DNA of 64,000 nt. It comes from an uncultured Senegalimassilia sp. Lineage in GTDB: Bacteria > Actinomycetota > Coriobacteriia > Coriobacteriales > Eggerthellaceae. This document shows positions 55,326 through 64,000 of the stretch, one piece after another; within the stretch, counting starts at the first letter, position 1; each line of letters begins with the position of its first letter. Both the position numbers and the translations under genes were made by a program. The stretch lies in contig NZ_CAKTVU010000005.1 in NCBI RefSeq assembly GCF_934630535.1, positions 62,001 to 126,000 of the forward strand, given 5' to 3'. Under the pieces are notes generated by a model, which saw only the letters and a list, made by a program, of their open reading frames with translations, made no database searches and was not told the DNA's origin.

Positions 55326-56594
55326 TTGGCACAATCGACGAAAGAGAAGATGAGCACGCGCCATCTTCTCGTGGTGCTCACGGGCATCATGATCACCTTC
55401 GGCTGCTCCGCGCTGTGCTTTTCCACGTGGGGTCTGTTCCAGCCGGTAGTTGCCGAGGGTCTTGGCGTTGAGAAGACCGCATTCGCAATGTATGTCACCG
55501 TTATGTATCTGACGATGACGGTTGCGTCTCCGTTCGCTGGCAAGCTCTTGCAGTCCATGGATGCACGCGTCATCCTTTCCGGTTCCGCCATCTTGGTGGT
55601 TGCGGCGTTCCTGCTCATGAGCTTCGCGAACACCATCGCTCTGTTCTATGTGGCTGCCGTTATGCTGGGCCTTGGCGAGATCACGCTTCTGTGGCTTGCC
55701 GTTCCTACGCTGATCAACCGTTGGTTTGCCGATCGCGCCGGCTTCTTCATCGGCCTGTGCATGGCGTTCACCGGTATCGGCGGCGCCATCTGGTCCGCTG
55801 TGTTCACCGCGCTGCGCGCCAACGGCATGGACTTCCACACCATCTATCTGATCTGGGCGGTTATCGCTGCTGTGACCTCTCTGCCGTTCACGCTGCTGTG
55901 CGTGCGCAGCAAGCCTGAGGATTGCGGTCTGCAGCCCTATGGTGCCTCCGTTGCCGCCGCTGCGGGCGCTGCTCCGAAGGCTTCCGGCCTCTCCGCTTCC
56001 CGTGCGATGAAGACCCCGACCTTCTACGCCGTGTGCGTGTTCGCCGGCCTCATCAACATCGCCATCCTGATCGCCATGCAGTTCCCGAGCTACACCAAGA
56101 CCCTGACGAGCGCTCCGTTCGACGTGGCAGTCGTCGGTGGCCTCATGACCACGGTCATGATGGTCGGCCAGGCTCTGTTCAAGGTCATCCTGGGCGGTGC
56201 TGCCGACAAGAGCGCGAAGGGCGCTTTGATCTTCGCCTTCTGCGCTGGCGTTGCCGGTATCTTCCTGTGCTGGTTCGGCGCAGGCTCCGAGCTCATGCTC
56301 TACGCTGGCGCCTTCATCTTCGGCGGCTGCTACGCCACGGCCGTGGTTCTGGTTCCCGTCGTGGTTCGCCAGTCCTTCGGTTCCCGCGAGTACTCGCTGA
56401 TCTACTCCCGTGTTTCCACCGTGTTCAACCTGATCGCGGCATTCGCGGCCATGATCTGGGCTTGGGTTCAGACGTCCTTCGGCTTCACCGTCGTGTTCAT
56501 CACCGGCCTGGTCATGCTGATCATCATCCTGCTGCTTGGCCTGTACGTTATGCAGAGCGCCAAGAAGTACAAGTCTGAGTGGACTACTGATTAA
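55326..56594 (+). CDS. Major facilitator superfamily transporter (OFA/monocarboxylate-like)
   Basis: 422 residues with 12 hydrophobic helices. The early LVVLTGIMITFGCSALCFSTWGLF and the conserved cytoplasmic loop region NRWFADRAGFFIGLCMAFTGIGG resemble oxalate:formate/monocarboxylate-type MFS carriers. It is the only transporter in the CoA-ester locus, so it probably imports the acid substrate or exchanges it for product. The start is TTG at 55326, six bases after a perfect AAGGAGG; a nearby ATG is out of frame. Codon use suggests high expression. Confidence 0.87.
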   Translation: MAQSTKEKMSTRHLLVVLTGIMITFGCSALCFSTWGLFQPVVAEGLGVEKTAFAMYVTVMYLTMTVASPFAGKLLQSMDARVILSGSAILVVAAFLLMSFANTIALFYVAAVMLGLGEITLLWLAVPTLINRWFADRAGFFIGLCMAFTGIGGAIWSAVFTALRANGMDFHTIYLIWAVIAAVTSLPFTLLCVRSKPEDCGLQPYGASVAAAAGAAPKASGLSASRAMKTPTFYAVCVFAGLINIAILIAMQFPSYTKTLTSAPFDVAVVGGLMTTVMMVGQALFKVILGGAADKSAKGALIFAFCAGVAGIFLCWFGAGSELMLYAGAFIFGGCYATAVVLVPVVVRQSFGSREYSLIYSRVSTVFNLIAAFAAMIWAWVQTSFGFTVVFITGLVMLIIILLLGLYVMQSAKKYKSEWTTD

Positions 56595-56629
56595 GGGTTT
56601 CCTACATAGAGCTTACTCTAGAACCTAGT

Positions 56630-56667
56630 ACGAAGACGGCTCCGCAAGGGGTCGTCTTCGTGTTTTC
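56630..56667 (+). terminator. Terminator of the MFS gene
   Basis: A 9-bp stem (ACGAAGACG / CGTCTTCGT) with a 14-nt loop, then GTTTT. Confidence 0.8.
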
Positions 56668-56796
56668 AGCCTTGAAAACCGGCAGGAATCATCGTAAGCT
56701 TTTCGCCTTATGGGGTGTACTTTGGCTTTATAATGAAGAGAAGAGAATCTTTTTGTGAACGATGCTCGTCTCTCACATATTCGGAGGGTCAGGGGT

Positions 56797-57717
56797 ATGA
56801 ATCTATCGCAGCTTCACTATTTCAAGAAACTGGCGGAAGTTCTTCATTACACGCGCGCGGCTCAAGAGCTGTTCATCACGCAGCCTACTTTGTCCGGTGC
56901 TATTTCATCTTTGGAGAACGAACTGGAGGTATCGCTGTTCGAGCGCTCCGGCCGTTCGGTCAGCCTTACGCCTCAGGGTGAGATCTTCTACGAACACGTA
57001 TGCCTGGCGCTGCGCGCTATCGATGACGGTGTCGCCGCCGTGCAGGATCGGGGGCACTCCATCGTCGGCTCGATAAGCCTTGGAACCACCTTCACCGTGC
57101 AGGACGACTACTTACCGCTGCTCATGAAGGATTATTGCGCGGTCTGCAACAACTCGGTTCTCGCCAAAACCTACCAGGGGTTTACGAACTATCTGTTAGA
57201 TCAGTTGCGCAAGGGGACCATCGATGTCGCCTTCTGCGGTAGGCGTGAAGGCGATTCGGAGTTGGTGTACTTCCCGGTCACGTACCGCAACTTGAAGCTG
57301 TGCGTGCGCGATGATCATCCGCTTGCGAAACGCGATCATGTCAGCTTTTCCGAAATCGCGAACATGAATCTGTCGACGTATCGTCGAGGTGCGCCGATCG
57401 GGGAAATGGTCAACAAGCTGCTTATCGACAACGGGCTTGAGGATGTCAAGCAGATCTACGATGACGACGTGTCCATGAGCTCGTTCATTTCCTTCAATTC
57501 GCCCGATTACGGTGCGATCATGCTCGACTCGTTAGGCCCCCGTCTGTTCAAGAACATCAAGTTCGTCGAGATCGACGAGGTGCCGGAGGGCTTCTACCGT
57601 ATTTATATGGTGTACAACAAGAAGCATAACCACTCCCGTGCCGTGAAGGATTTCATCCAGTTCGTGCATACCTATAAAGGCAACGACACCTTCGAGGACG
57701 AAGAGATCTCGGAGTAG
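56797..57717 (+). CDS. LysR-family transcriptional regulator
   Basis: 306 residues. The N-terminal helix-turn-helix is classic: LSQLHYFKKLAEVLHYTRAAQELFITQPTLSGAISSLE, here over residues 3-40, followed by a substrate-binding domain. ATG 56797 follows GGAGGG. It is downstream of the MFS gene and probably regulates it and the neighbouring CoA transferase/dehydrogenase pair. The next gene starts 10 nt after its stop, so the two are co-transcribed. Inducer unknown. Confidence 0.93.
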   Translation: MNLSQLHYFKKLAEVLHYTRAAQELFITQPTLSGAISSLENELEVSLFERSGRSVSLTPQGEIFYEHVCLALRAIDDGVAAVQDRGHSIVGSISLGTTFTVQDDYLPLLMKDYCAVCNNSVLAKTYQGFTNYLLDQLRKGTIDVAFCGRREGDSELVYFPVTYRNLKLCVRDDHPLAKRDHVSFSEIANMNLSTYRRGAPIGEMVNKLLIDNGLEDVKQIYDDDVSMSSFISFNSPDYGAIMLDSLGPRLFKNIKFVEIDEVPEGFYRIYMVYNKKHNHSRAVKDFIQFVHTYKGNDTFEDEEISE

Positions 57718-57727
57718 GCGTTTTTCC

Positions 57728-58414
57728 ATGGATGAACGTATGTTCGAACGCTTGAACGCCTATTATCGGGATCTTTCGCGAACGGATACCCTTGCCGGGA
57801 GATGCTCGATGTCGCTTCCGCCGCAGCTTTCCGGCCTTCGCGTCATCGACGTGCTGTGCCGCAGCGGCAAGGGCGCGTTCAAGTTGAGCGATGCTGTTGG
57901 AGATGCGGGCTTCGTGCTAGGCATCGATCCCGACAAGTCGTGCATCGAGCGTGCCGTTGCAGCTGCTAGCGGAAATCACCGAAGCGGGCACGGGTGGTCG
58001 CGATACCTCCGATTCGAGCAAGCGTTCCCGGAGAACTTGGCGCAAGCGGGCTTGTCGGATGCCTCCTACGATGCCGTATATGTGAACTGCGGTCTAGCGG
58101 ATGTTTTCGATCTGCCCGCTGCGCTTGCGGAGTTTCATCGTTGCCTGAAACCCGGGGGTTTTCTTTGGGTTGCCGAAGGCGTATTTCGCGGCGCGAGCGG
58201 GCATGAAGATGGAGTTTCGGATGAACCTGCGCCGATGCGGGCTGCGCCTCATCGCACGCTAACGATAGACGCCTTCGCCGCTTTATGCAGGGACGCAGGC
58301 TTCGGTCGCGTCGAGGTTGCGGATGTCGTTCCGGTTCCATCGGGCCAGCTTGCGCTTTCGGAAGGTTGCGAGCGCACCTCGCTCGTGATGGCCGACATCA
58401 AGGCGACTGTTTGA
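57728..58414 (+). CDS. Class I SAM-dependent methyltransferase
   Basis: 228 residues with a Rossmann methyltransferase core: VIDVLCRSGKGAFKLSDAVGDAGFVLGIDPD (motif I region, with C-R-S-G in place of the usual GCGSG), DAVYVNCGLADVFDLPAALAEF and LKPGGFLWVAEG. Substrate unknown. It resembles the ArsM/UbiE-like branch only generally, and lacks the arsenite cysteines as far as I can see. It follows the LysR gene by 10 nt, suggesting a linked role, for example modification of the pathway compound or of a cofactor. Confidence 0.75.
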   Translation: MDERMFERLNAYYRDLSRTDTLAGRCSMSLPPQLSGLRVIDVLCRSGKGAFKLSDAVGDAGFVLGIDPDKSCIERAVAAASGNHRSGHGWSRYLRFEQAFPENLAQAGLSDASYDAVYVNCGLADVFDLPAALAEFHRCLKPGGFLWVAEGVFRGASGHEDGVSDEPAPMRAAPHRTLTIDAFAALCRDAGFGRVEVADVVPVPSGQLALSEGCERTSLVMADIKATV

Positions 58415-58461
58415 TTGCGCGAACCCCCCCTGCATCAAGAGCGTTGCGACGCGCATGGCTT

Positions 58462-58493
58462 CGCAAGTTCCCCGTGTTTATGGGGAACTTGCG
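58462..58493 (+). terminator. Hairpin ending the LysR-methyltransferase unit
   Basis: A perfect 12-bp stem (CGCAAGTTCCCC / GGGGAACTTGCG) with an 8-nt loop. It is followed by TCTGAGG, so it is a weak terminator by the T-run criterion. Confidence 0.55.
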
Positions 58494-58510
58494 TCTGAGG
58501 ACGGCGGCGC

Positions 58511-58539
58511 TGGAAAATCAAAGGGCCGTATGGTATAAA
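58511..58539 (+). promoter_or_regulatory. Sigma-70-type promoter of the rimP-nusA-infB operon
   Basis: TGGAAA (58511-58516) and TATAAA (58534-58539) with a 17-nt spacer. It lies between the terminator of the previous unit and a second terminator, so the leader RNA would be about 98 nt. Confidence 0.55.
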
Positions 58540-58592
58540 AGGTATGCATTGCAGCAAGCGCGCGACGGCGCGCACCATACTTTCGCAGACGG

Positions 58593-58617
58593 AAAGTGGG
58601 TTTATACCCGCTTTTTT
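58593..58617 (+). terminator. Attenuator-like terminator in the rimP leader
   Basis: A 9-bp stem (AAAGTGGGT / ACCCGCTTT, one wobble) with a TTAT loop, followed by a T6 run and ending 26 nt before the rimP ATG. Lying after a promoter-like sequence, it is more likely to gate this operon than to end the previous one. Confidence 0.7.
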
Positions 58618-58643
58618 GTATGTTAGGGCACAGAAAGGAGCTT

Positions 58644-59120
58644 ATGAGCGTGCTCAGCAAGAAGGAAACCGAGCTGCTTGACGCGCTGGAGCCCCGTGCG
58701 GCCTCCGAGGGCATCGAGATCGTGACCGTGCAGGTCGTAGGCGCCAAGAAGGCGCCTACTATTCGCGTCTTCATAGACACGCCCGAGGGCGTGAGCTTCG
58801 ATGAGCTGGCGAAAGCGCAGGCATGGATCAACGACATCATGGATGCGCTCGACCCGTTCCCCGGAGCCTACACCCTTGAGGTGTCCTCTCCGGGCATCGA
58901 CCGCCCGTTGCGCACGGAGCAGCATTTCGCGCGTTACGCCGGTCAGCAGGCCGTGGTGAAGCTCGCCCATCCCATCGACGGGCGCAGCAACTTCACCGGC
59001 ACGATCGTCTCGGCCGATGGCGGCAACGTCGTCATGGAAGTCGATGGCCAGCAGGTCGTCCTGCCGATCGATCAGATGAAACGCGCCCACCTGAAGGGCA
59101 TCGTGGATTTCAGCTCCTAG
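58644..59120 (+). CDS. rimP: Ribosome maturation factor RimP
   Basis: 158 residues, assists 30S maturation. The family segments EIVTVQVVGAKKAPTIRVFID and YTLEVSSPGIDRPLRTEQHFARYAG are diagnostic. ATG 58644 follows AAAGGAG; an upstream in-frame ATG would sit in the terminator loop. It heads the conserved order rimP-nusA-ylxR-infB-rbfA, with a 31-nt gap to nusA. Confidence 0.95.
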   Translation: MSVLSKKETELLDALEPRAASEGIEIVTVQVVGAKKAPTIRVFIDTPEGVSFDELAKAQAWINDIMDALDPFPGAYTLEVSSPGIDRPLRTEQHFARYAGQQAVVKLAHPIDGRSNFTGTIVSADGGNVVMEVDGQQVVLPIDQMKRAHLKGIVDFSS

Positions 59121-59151
59121 CCGGGGCTGTTTGGAGAAAGGAAGCTAAAAC

Positions 59152-60366
59152 GTGGCAAGTTCTGAGTTGATCGAGGCTTTGCAGGCCTTGGCCCATGAGC
59201 GCAAGATCGACGAGTTCTATCTGATCGACCGCTTGGAAGCCTCCCTGGCCAAAAGCTATCAGCATATCCTCGACCTCGAGTGGGATGCTCGAGTGACCAT
59301 CGACCGCCAAACGGGCAAGATCTACGTCTACGAGCTGGTCCCGGTCGGCGAGCCCGATGAGGAAACGGGCGAGTACTCCGAGTTCGAGGAGCGCGACGTC
59401 ACCCCGGCCGACGTCAGCCGCATCGCCGCGCAGAACGCCAAGAGCGTCATCAGCTCCATCGTTCGCGAGGCCGGCCGCCAGTCCATCTACGAGGAGTTCG
59501 CCGGCCGCGTCGGCGACCTGGTCACCGGCACCGTGCTGCAGGGCACGCCCGACTTCACCATCATCAAGATCCGCGATGGCGTCGAGGCCGAGCTTCCGCA
59601 TTACGACGTGAAGCGCTATCCTGGCGAGCGTAACGAGCGCCCTGCCGGCGAGCACTATCGCCACAACCAGCGCCTGAAGGTGCTCATCATCGAGGTTCGC
59701 GATCCCGGTTCGGACGCTCCGCGCATGCGCGGCGAACAGGCCCGCCCGGCCATCGTCGTGTCCCGCACGCACCCCGACCTTATCCGCCGCCTGTTCGAGA
59801 TCGAGGTTCCCGAGATCTACGACGGCCTGGTCGAGATCAAGTCCATCGCCCGCGAGCCCGGCGCCCGCTCCAAGGTGGCCGTCACCTCCCGCGAGCGCAA
59901 CCTCGATCCCGTCGGCGCCTGCGTCGGCCCGAAGGGCAGCCGCGTGCGCATGGTCGTCGAGGAGCTGCGCAACGAGCGCGTCGACGTCATCCAGTGGGAT
60001 GAGGACCCGGCCCGCTACGTCGCCAACGCGCTTTCCCCGGCCAAGGTCGATCGCGTCCTGGTCGACGAGGAGAACAACTACGCAACCGTCATCGTGCCCG
60101 ACGACCAGCTGTCCTTGGCCATCGGCAAGGAGGGCCAGAACGCCCGTCTTGCTGCACGTCTGACCGGTTGGCACATCGACATCAAGTCCGCCAGCTTCAC
60201 CGGCGCGCCGCTTCCGAAGGCCGAGAACATGCTCATCGACGAGGATGATTTCGAGGACGAGGAAGAGCTGTGCGCCTACGTTGACGAAAACGGCGTCCGC
60301 TGCCGCAACCATGCCCGTCCCGATAGCTGCTTCTGCGGCATCCACGACGGCCTGGACGAGGAATAA
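59152..60366 (+). CDS. nusA: Transcription termination/antitermination factor NusA, with a Cys/His tail
   Basis: 404 residues: N-terminal RNA-polymerase-binding domain (~1-115), S1 domain ([20 protein letters not shown]), KH1 and KH2 ([20 protein letters not shown] and [20 protein letters not shown]). The start is GTG after GGAGAAAGGAAG. After KH2 and an acidic stretch there is a C-terminal motif [11 protein letters not shown] with [14 protein letters not shown], spaced like small zinc knuckles. That tail is unusual for NusA. Located between rimP and rnpM in the standard operon. Confidence 0.95.
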   Translation: MASSELIEALQALAHERKIDEFYLIDRLEASLAKSYQHILDLEWDARVTIDRQTGKIYVYELVPVGEPDEETGEYSEFEERDVTPADVSRIAAQNAKSVISSIVREAGRQSIYEEFAGRVGDLVTGTVLQGTPDFTIIKIRDGVEAELPHYDVKRYPGERNERPAGEHYRHNQRLKVLIIEVRDPGSDAPRMRGEQARPAIVVSRTHPDLIRRLFEIEVPEIYDGLVEIKSIAREPGARSKVAVTSRERNLDPVGACVGPKGSRVRMVVEELRNERVDVIQWDEDPARYVANALSPAKVDRVLVDEENNYATVIVPDDQLSLAIGKEGQNARLAARLTGWHIDIKSASFTGAPLPKAENMLIDEDDFEDEEELCAYVDENGVRCRNHARPDSCFCGIHDGLDEE

Positions 60367-60376
60367 GGCGTCACAT

Positions 60377-60670
60377 ATGGCAACGGCAACCAACACGGGC
60401 AAACGACAGCGCAGCTGCATCGCCTGCGGCGCGCAGGCCGACAAAACGGGCCTGCTGCGCATCGTACGCACCCCCGAGGGGGCCGTTGCGTTCGATGCCA
60501 CCGGCCGCGCACCGGGACGGGGCGCCTATGTGTGCTCCGCGGAATGCTTCGCAGCCGCGTGCAAGAGGAACAAGCTCGACCGAGCGCTTAAGGCGACGCT
60601 CGGCAGCGATGATTACGACCGGATCGCCGCCGATGTCGCCGCGCACGCGCGCGACGCGAGGGAAATGTAG
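60377..60670 (+). CDS. rnpM: YlxR/RnpM-family RNA-binding protein
   Basis: 97 residues, DUF448/YlxR family. The signature RQRSCIACGAQADKTGLLRIVRT and GRAPGRGAYVC fit; in Bacillus the homologue binds RNase P RNA. It lies 10 nt after nusA and 11 nt before infB, the conserved position. The L7Ae-like ylxQ gene often found next is absent here. Confidence 0.92.
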   Translation: MATATNTGKRQRSCIACGAQADKTGLLRIVRTPEGAVAFDATGRAPGRGAYVCSAECFAAACKRNKLDRALKATLGSDDYDRIAADVAAHARDAREM

Positions 60671-60681
60671 AGGAGTGGTAT

Positions 60682-63426
60682 ATGGCCAGCATGCGAGTAC
60701 ATGAGTTGGCGAAGGAGTTCAACATGTCCAGCAAGGACATGCTCGATAAGCTCCATGAATTGAAGATCACCGCAAAAAGCCATGCCAGCATGCTGGCTGA
60801 ATCGGATGTGGAGAAGGTTCGCCAGAACCTGTCCCCCGAGATCAAGGAACGCGCAGGCGAGCTTCCGGCCGAGGAGGCCAAGCAGCTCGCCGAGGAGCGC
60901 GCCGAGGCCAAGCGCCAGCAGGCCGAGGCCGAGCGCGCCCGCCGCGAGGCCGTCGAGCAGGAGCGCGCCGCCCGCGAGGCGGAGCGCGCCAAGCGTGCCG
61001 GCGAGGGCGGCCCTGCGGCCAAGCCCGCAGCCGCCAAGCCCCAGGCCAAGAAGGTGACGAACAACCCCTTCGAAAGCTTGGCAAGCCAGATCGAGTCCGA
61101 GAAGGAGCGCGTCGCCCGCGAGGCCGCCGAGCGCAAGGCCCGTGCCCGCGCCGCCGCCGTCGCCAAGGAAGTCGCCAAGAAGCAGGCCGTCGAAGAGGCC
61201 CTGCGCAACCGCAACTCCAAGGGCGCTTCCCACAAGCCCGCGGCTGCCGCTCCCAAGCGCCAGGCCCCGGTGCTCGGCGCCCGCAAGTCCAGCTTCGACA
61301 GCCTGCTTTCGCAGATCGAGTCCGAGAAGCAGCGCATCGAGAAGCAGAAGGCCGAGCAGCCCGCCCGCGGCGCCGATGCCAACAAGCAGCAGCGCGGCGG
61401 CCGCAAGCACGGCAAGAAGGGCATGCACGTCGAGCAGCACGTGCCCGAGCTCGAGCAGCAGGCGGCGGGCGAGGATCGTTACGCCCAGATGGCCGTGAAG
61501 GCCGAGGAGCTGCAGCGCGACAAGGTGCTCGCCGAGGCGCGTGCCGCCGTCGCCGCTGCAAACTCCCATGAGGGCGAGGGTCGCCGTAAGAAGCGCAAGC
61601 AGAAGCGCGAGGCCGAGGCCCGCGAGCGCATGGAGATGGAGGCCATCGAGCGCGGTCTCGATCCCAGCTTGGTGCTCGACGATTCCGTCGTCGAGATCCC
61701 GCAGGGTTCCACCGTGGCCAAGTTCGCCGAGCTGCTCGGCGTGCAGCCCAACGACGTCATCAAGCGCCTGTTCATGCTCGGCCAGGTGCTCACGCTCACT
61801 CAGTCCATGTCCGACGAGCTCGTCGAGCTCATCGCCGACGACATGGGCCGCAAGGTGCGCGTCGTGTCCCCCGAAGAGGAGTTCGCCATCGTCTACCACG
61901 ACAGCGACGAGGACCTCAAGCCGCGTCCGCCCGTCGTCACCGTCATGGGCCACGTCGACCACGGCAAGACGTCGCTGCTCGACGCCATCCGCCACACCGG
62001 CGTCGCCGAGGGCGAGGCCGGCGGCATCACCCAGCACATCGGCGCTTCGGTCGTGCGCATCGGCGATCGCCAGATCACCTTCATCGACACCCCCGGCCAC
62101 GAGGCCTTCACGGCCATGCGCGCCCGCGGTGCCCAGGTGACCGACGTTATCGTCCTGGTCGTCGCCTCCGACGACGGCGTCATGCCGCAGACCATCGAGG
62201 CCATCAACCACGCAAAGGCCGCAAACGTGCCGATCGTGGTCGCTGTGAACAAAATCGACAAGCCCGGTGCCAACCCCGACCGCGTGCGCCAGGAGCTCGT
62301 CGAGTACGGCGTCATCCCCGAGGACTGGGGCGGACAGAACATGTTCGTCAACGTGTCCGCTAAGAAGAAGCTGCACATCGACGACCTGCTCGAGACCATC
62401 CTGCTGCAGGCCGACGTGCTCGAGCTGCGCGCGAACCCCGATGCCCTGGCATCCGGCTTCGTCATCGAGGCCAACCTCGACAAGGGCCGCGGCCCAGTGG
62501 CAACCGTGCTCGTGCAGCGCGGCACGCTGCACCCGGGCGACACCGTCGTCGCCGGCACGTCCTATGGACGCGTCCGCGCATTGGTGGACCCGCGCGGCAA
62601 GCACGTCGACGGCGCGGCGCCTTCCTTCCCGGTCGAGATCTTGGGCCTGAACAGCGTCCCGGTCGCCGGCGACGAGTTCCGCGTGTTCGAGGACGAGCGC
62701 GATGCCCGCAAGCTGGCCGAGGAGCGCGCGCTGCGTGCCCGCCTGGCCGAGCAGGAGACCAAGTCGCATATGAACTTGGACGACCTGTTCAGCCGCATCG
62801 AGGAGGGCAAGCAGACCGACCTGAACCTCATCGTGAAGGCCGACGTGCAGGGCTCCATCGAGGCGCTGCGCGACGCGTTCAACAAGATGGACCAGTCCGA
62901 GGTTAAGATCAACATCGTGCACTCCGCGGTCGGCGGCATCACCGAGACCGACGTCACGCTGGCTGCGGCCTCCGACGCCATCATCATCGGCTTCAACGTG
63001 CGCCCGACCGGCAAGTCCAAGCAGCAGGCTGAGAAGGAGAAGGTCGACATCCGTCTGTACCGCGTCATCTACCAGGCCATCGAGGATATCAATGCGGCCC
63101 GCGTGGGTCTGCTCAAGCCCGAGATCGTCGAGGAGGACACCGGTACCGCCGAGGTTCGCGAGACCTTCAAGGTCCCGAAGGTGGGCACCATCGCCGGTTG
63201 CTACATCACCGACGGCGAGCTGCACCGCGACGACAAGATCCGCCTCGTGCGCGAAGGCACCGTCATCTTCGAGGGCGAGCTTGCATCCTTGAAGCGCTTC
63301 AAGGACGACGTCAAGGCCGTCAAGCAGGGTTACGAGTGCGGCATCGGCATTGCCGGCTACCAGGACCTCAAGGTCGGCGACACCATCGAGGGCTACACCA
63401 TCAAGGAAGTTGAGCGTACCGAGTAA
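60682..63426 (+). CDS. infB: Translation initiation factor IF-2
   Basis: 914-residue GTPase that brings initiator tRNA to the 30S subunit. The N-terminal IF2_N module ([19 protein letters not shown]) is followed by a ~280-residue Ala/Glu/Lys/Arg-rich linker. A second IF2_N module ([19 protein letters not shown]) precedes the GTPase domain: G1 [12 protein letters not shown] (~423), G3 DTPGHEAF, G4 NKID. Domains II-IV complete it. The linker contains a near-repeat, [13 protein letters not shown] and [22 protein letters not shown] precedes the ATG. Confidence 0.97.
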   Translation: MASMRVHELAKEFNMSSKDMLDKLHELKITAKSHASMLAESDVEKVRQNLSPEIKERAGELPAEEAKQLAEERAEAKRQQAEAERARREAVEQERAAREAERAKRAGEGGPAAKPAAAKPQAKKVTNNPFESLASQIESEKERVAREAAERKARARAAAVAKEVAKKQAVEEALRNRNSKGASHKPAAAAPKRQAPVLGARKSSFDSLLSQIESEKQRIEKQKAEQPARGADANKQQRGGRKHGKKGMHVEQHVPELEQQAAGEDRYAQMAVKAEELQRDKVLAEARAAVAAANSHEGEGRRKKRKQKREAEARERMEMEAIERGLDPSLVLDDSVVEIPQGSTVAKFAELLGVQPNDVIKRLFMLGQVLTLTQSMSDELVELIADDMGRKVRVVSPEEEFAIVYHDSDEDLKPRPPVVTVMGHVDHGKTSLLDAIRHTGVAEGEAGGITQHIGASVVRIGDRQITFIDTPGHEAFTAMRARGAQVTDVIVLVVASDDGVMPQTIEAINHAKAANVPIVVAVNKIDKPGANPDRVRQELVEYGVIPEDWGGQNMFVNVSAKKKLHIDDLLETILLQADVLELRANPDALASGFVIEANLDKGRGPVATVLVQRGTLHPGDTVVAGTSYGRVRALVDPRGKHVDGAAPSFPVEILGLNSVPVAGDEFRVFEDERDARKLAEERALRARLAEQETKSHMNLDDLFSRIEEGKQTDLNLIVKADVQGSIEALRDAFNKMDQSEVKINIVHSAVGGITETDVTLAAASDAIIIGFNVRPTGKSKQQAEKEKVDIRLYRVIYQAIEDINAARVGLLKPEIVEEDTGTAEVRETFKVPKVGTIAGCYITDGELHRDDKIRLVREGTVIFEGELASLKRFKDDVKAVKQGYECGIGIAGYQDLKVGDTIEGYTIKEVERTE

Positions 63427-63434
63427 TCAGCCAT

Positions 63435-63452
63435 GCCGCCCGCAAGGGCGGC
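63435..63452 (+). other. Small GC hairpin after infB
   Basis: GCCGCCC / GGGCGGC with a GCAA tetraloop and no T-run. A wider 12-bp inverted repeat, AAGGGCTCCGGC (63470-63481) with GCCGGAGCCCTT (63556-63567), encloses the following 74 nt before rbfA. Confidence 0.5.
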
Positions 63453-63633
63453 AGGCGCTCGGCGTTTGAAAGGGCTCCGGCATCCGATCCGGCTCCTCCG
63501 ATTCTCAAGGTGCGTACCGTGCGTACGCGTCTTGCGGTGACGGGGCGGATTCGGGGCCGGAGCCCTTCTCGCTACCTTCGAGGTGCCCTATACTGCATTC
63601 AACCAAACCTGATTCTTCAGAGGAGCAATATCT

Positions 63634-64000
63634 ATGAAGCAAGGTTCCACCAACCGCAAAGTCAATCAGCAGGCGCGCGAGGTCATCGCGTCCATCCTGC
63701 TCTTCGAGATCTCAGACCCGCGCCTGTCGCTGGTCACCATCACCGGTTGCGAGGTCAGCTATGACCGCAGCGTCTGCAACGTCTTCTATACCGCCGATCG
63801 CGGCGAATACGAGGAAGTTGCCGAGGCCTTCGAGAAGGCTTCCGGCCGCATCCGCTCCCTTATGGCCCGCCAGCTTTCCTGGCGCGTCGCGCCTGCGCTG
63901 CGCTTCATCCTTGACAAATCCGTGGACGAGGCCGAGCGCATCGCATCCGCGCTCGAGCGCGATGCCGAGCGCAATCGCGAATCGGCTGCTATCGCCGCCG
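63634..64000 (+). CDS. rbfA: Ribosome-binding factor A, partial (C-terminus beyond window)
   Basis: About 122 codons are visible, beginning MKQGSTNRKVNQQAREVIAS. The family pattern is evident in ISDPRLSLVTITGCEVSYDRS and in ALRFILDKSVDEAERIASAL near the end. RbfA matures the 16S rRNA 5' end and acts in cold adaptation. GAGGAGC precedes the ATG. It continues the rimP-nusA-infB gene order after a structured 207-nt spacer. Confidence 0.93.
   Translation, partial: MKQGSTNRKVNQQAREVIASILLFEISDPRLSLVTITGCEVSYDRSVCNVFYTADRGEYEEVAEAFEKASGRIRSLMARQLSWRVAPALRFILDKSVDEAERIASALERDAERNRESAAIAA

Noticed and set aside
60613..63225. 870-codon minus-strand frame opposite infB
   Set aside because: Compositionally Leu/Gly/Val-rich shadow of the repetitive infB linker; no start signal.
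1..64000. CRISPR arrays, prophage genes, intact insertion sequences, rRNA and tRNA genes
   Set aside because: I looked for repeat-spacer patterns, transposase or integrase motifs and tRNA arms in the spacers and found none.

Overview
The window is a high-GC chromosomal segment, by inference from an anaerobic actinobacterium of the class Coriobacteriia, most likely Eggerthellaceae (Eggerthella/Adlercreutzia/Gordonibacter/Denitrobacterium-like). Pointers are an NrfA anchored as a lipoprotein and paired with a multihaem NrfH-like protein, a dense set of acyl-CoA/CoA-ester enzymes tied to a membrane ETF:quinone oxidoreductase, OYE-type FeS flavoenzymes, and Gram-positive style AGGAGG ribosome binding sites. 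The genus cannot be fixed from the sequence alone. I see no rRNA, tRNA, CRISPR array, intact insertion sequence or prophage.

Layout. 0-4 kb: a two-component system (partial NarL-type regulator plus GAF/HisKA_3 kinase) divergent from nrfA and an NrfH-like cytochrome (nitrite to ammonium). 4-23 kb: housekeeping and transport genes (tandem-MarR regulator, dgt, azlCD, zinc-ribbon membrane protein, thrS, trmB, DUF997+panF, CPA2-type antiporter, patatin, trxA, MATE exporter, trxB, prfA-prmC, gamma-carbonic-anhydrase-like protein). 23.2-33 kb: branched-chain amino acid and serine synthesis (ilvD-ilvB-ilvN with overlapping stop/start codons, ilvC, serA, leuA); ilvD is preceded by a structured leader that ends in an intrinsic terminator. 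33-58 kb: an accessory-looking catabolic/respiratory locus. 58.5-64 kb: the rimP-nusA-rnpM-infB-rbfA translation/transcription operon, preceded by its own promoter and a terminator hairpin.

The 33-58 kb locus is the most interesting part. It holds a TetR regulator, a 2-enoate/dienoyl-CoA-reductase-like FeS flavoenzyme, four different acyl-CoA dehydrogenases, EtfBA, a NarI/HdrD-like membrane ETF:menaquinone oxidoreductase, an acyl-CoA ligase, a class III CoA transferase, a crotonase, an iron-sulfur flavoprotein, an MFS carrier, a LysR regulator and a methyltransferase. The set is CaiABCD-like but lacks CaiT and CaiE. My reading is that an unidentified carboxylic acid is imported, activated to a CoA thioester, hydrated or reduced, and that its enoyl-CoA form exchanges electrons with menaquinone through EtfBA and the membrane oxidoreductase. 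That would be a form of enoyl-CoA respiration parallel to nitrite respiration. The substrate is unknown.

A second theme is RNA-level control: terminators or mutually exclusive hairpins lie in the leaders of ilvD, rimP, coaD and the MFS gene, and an intergenic element upstream of trxB has three mutually complementary segments.
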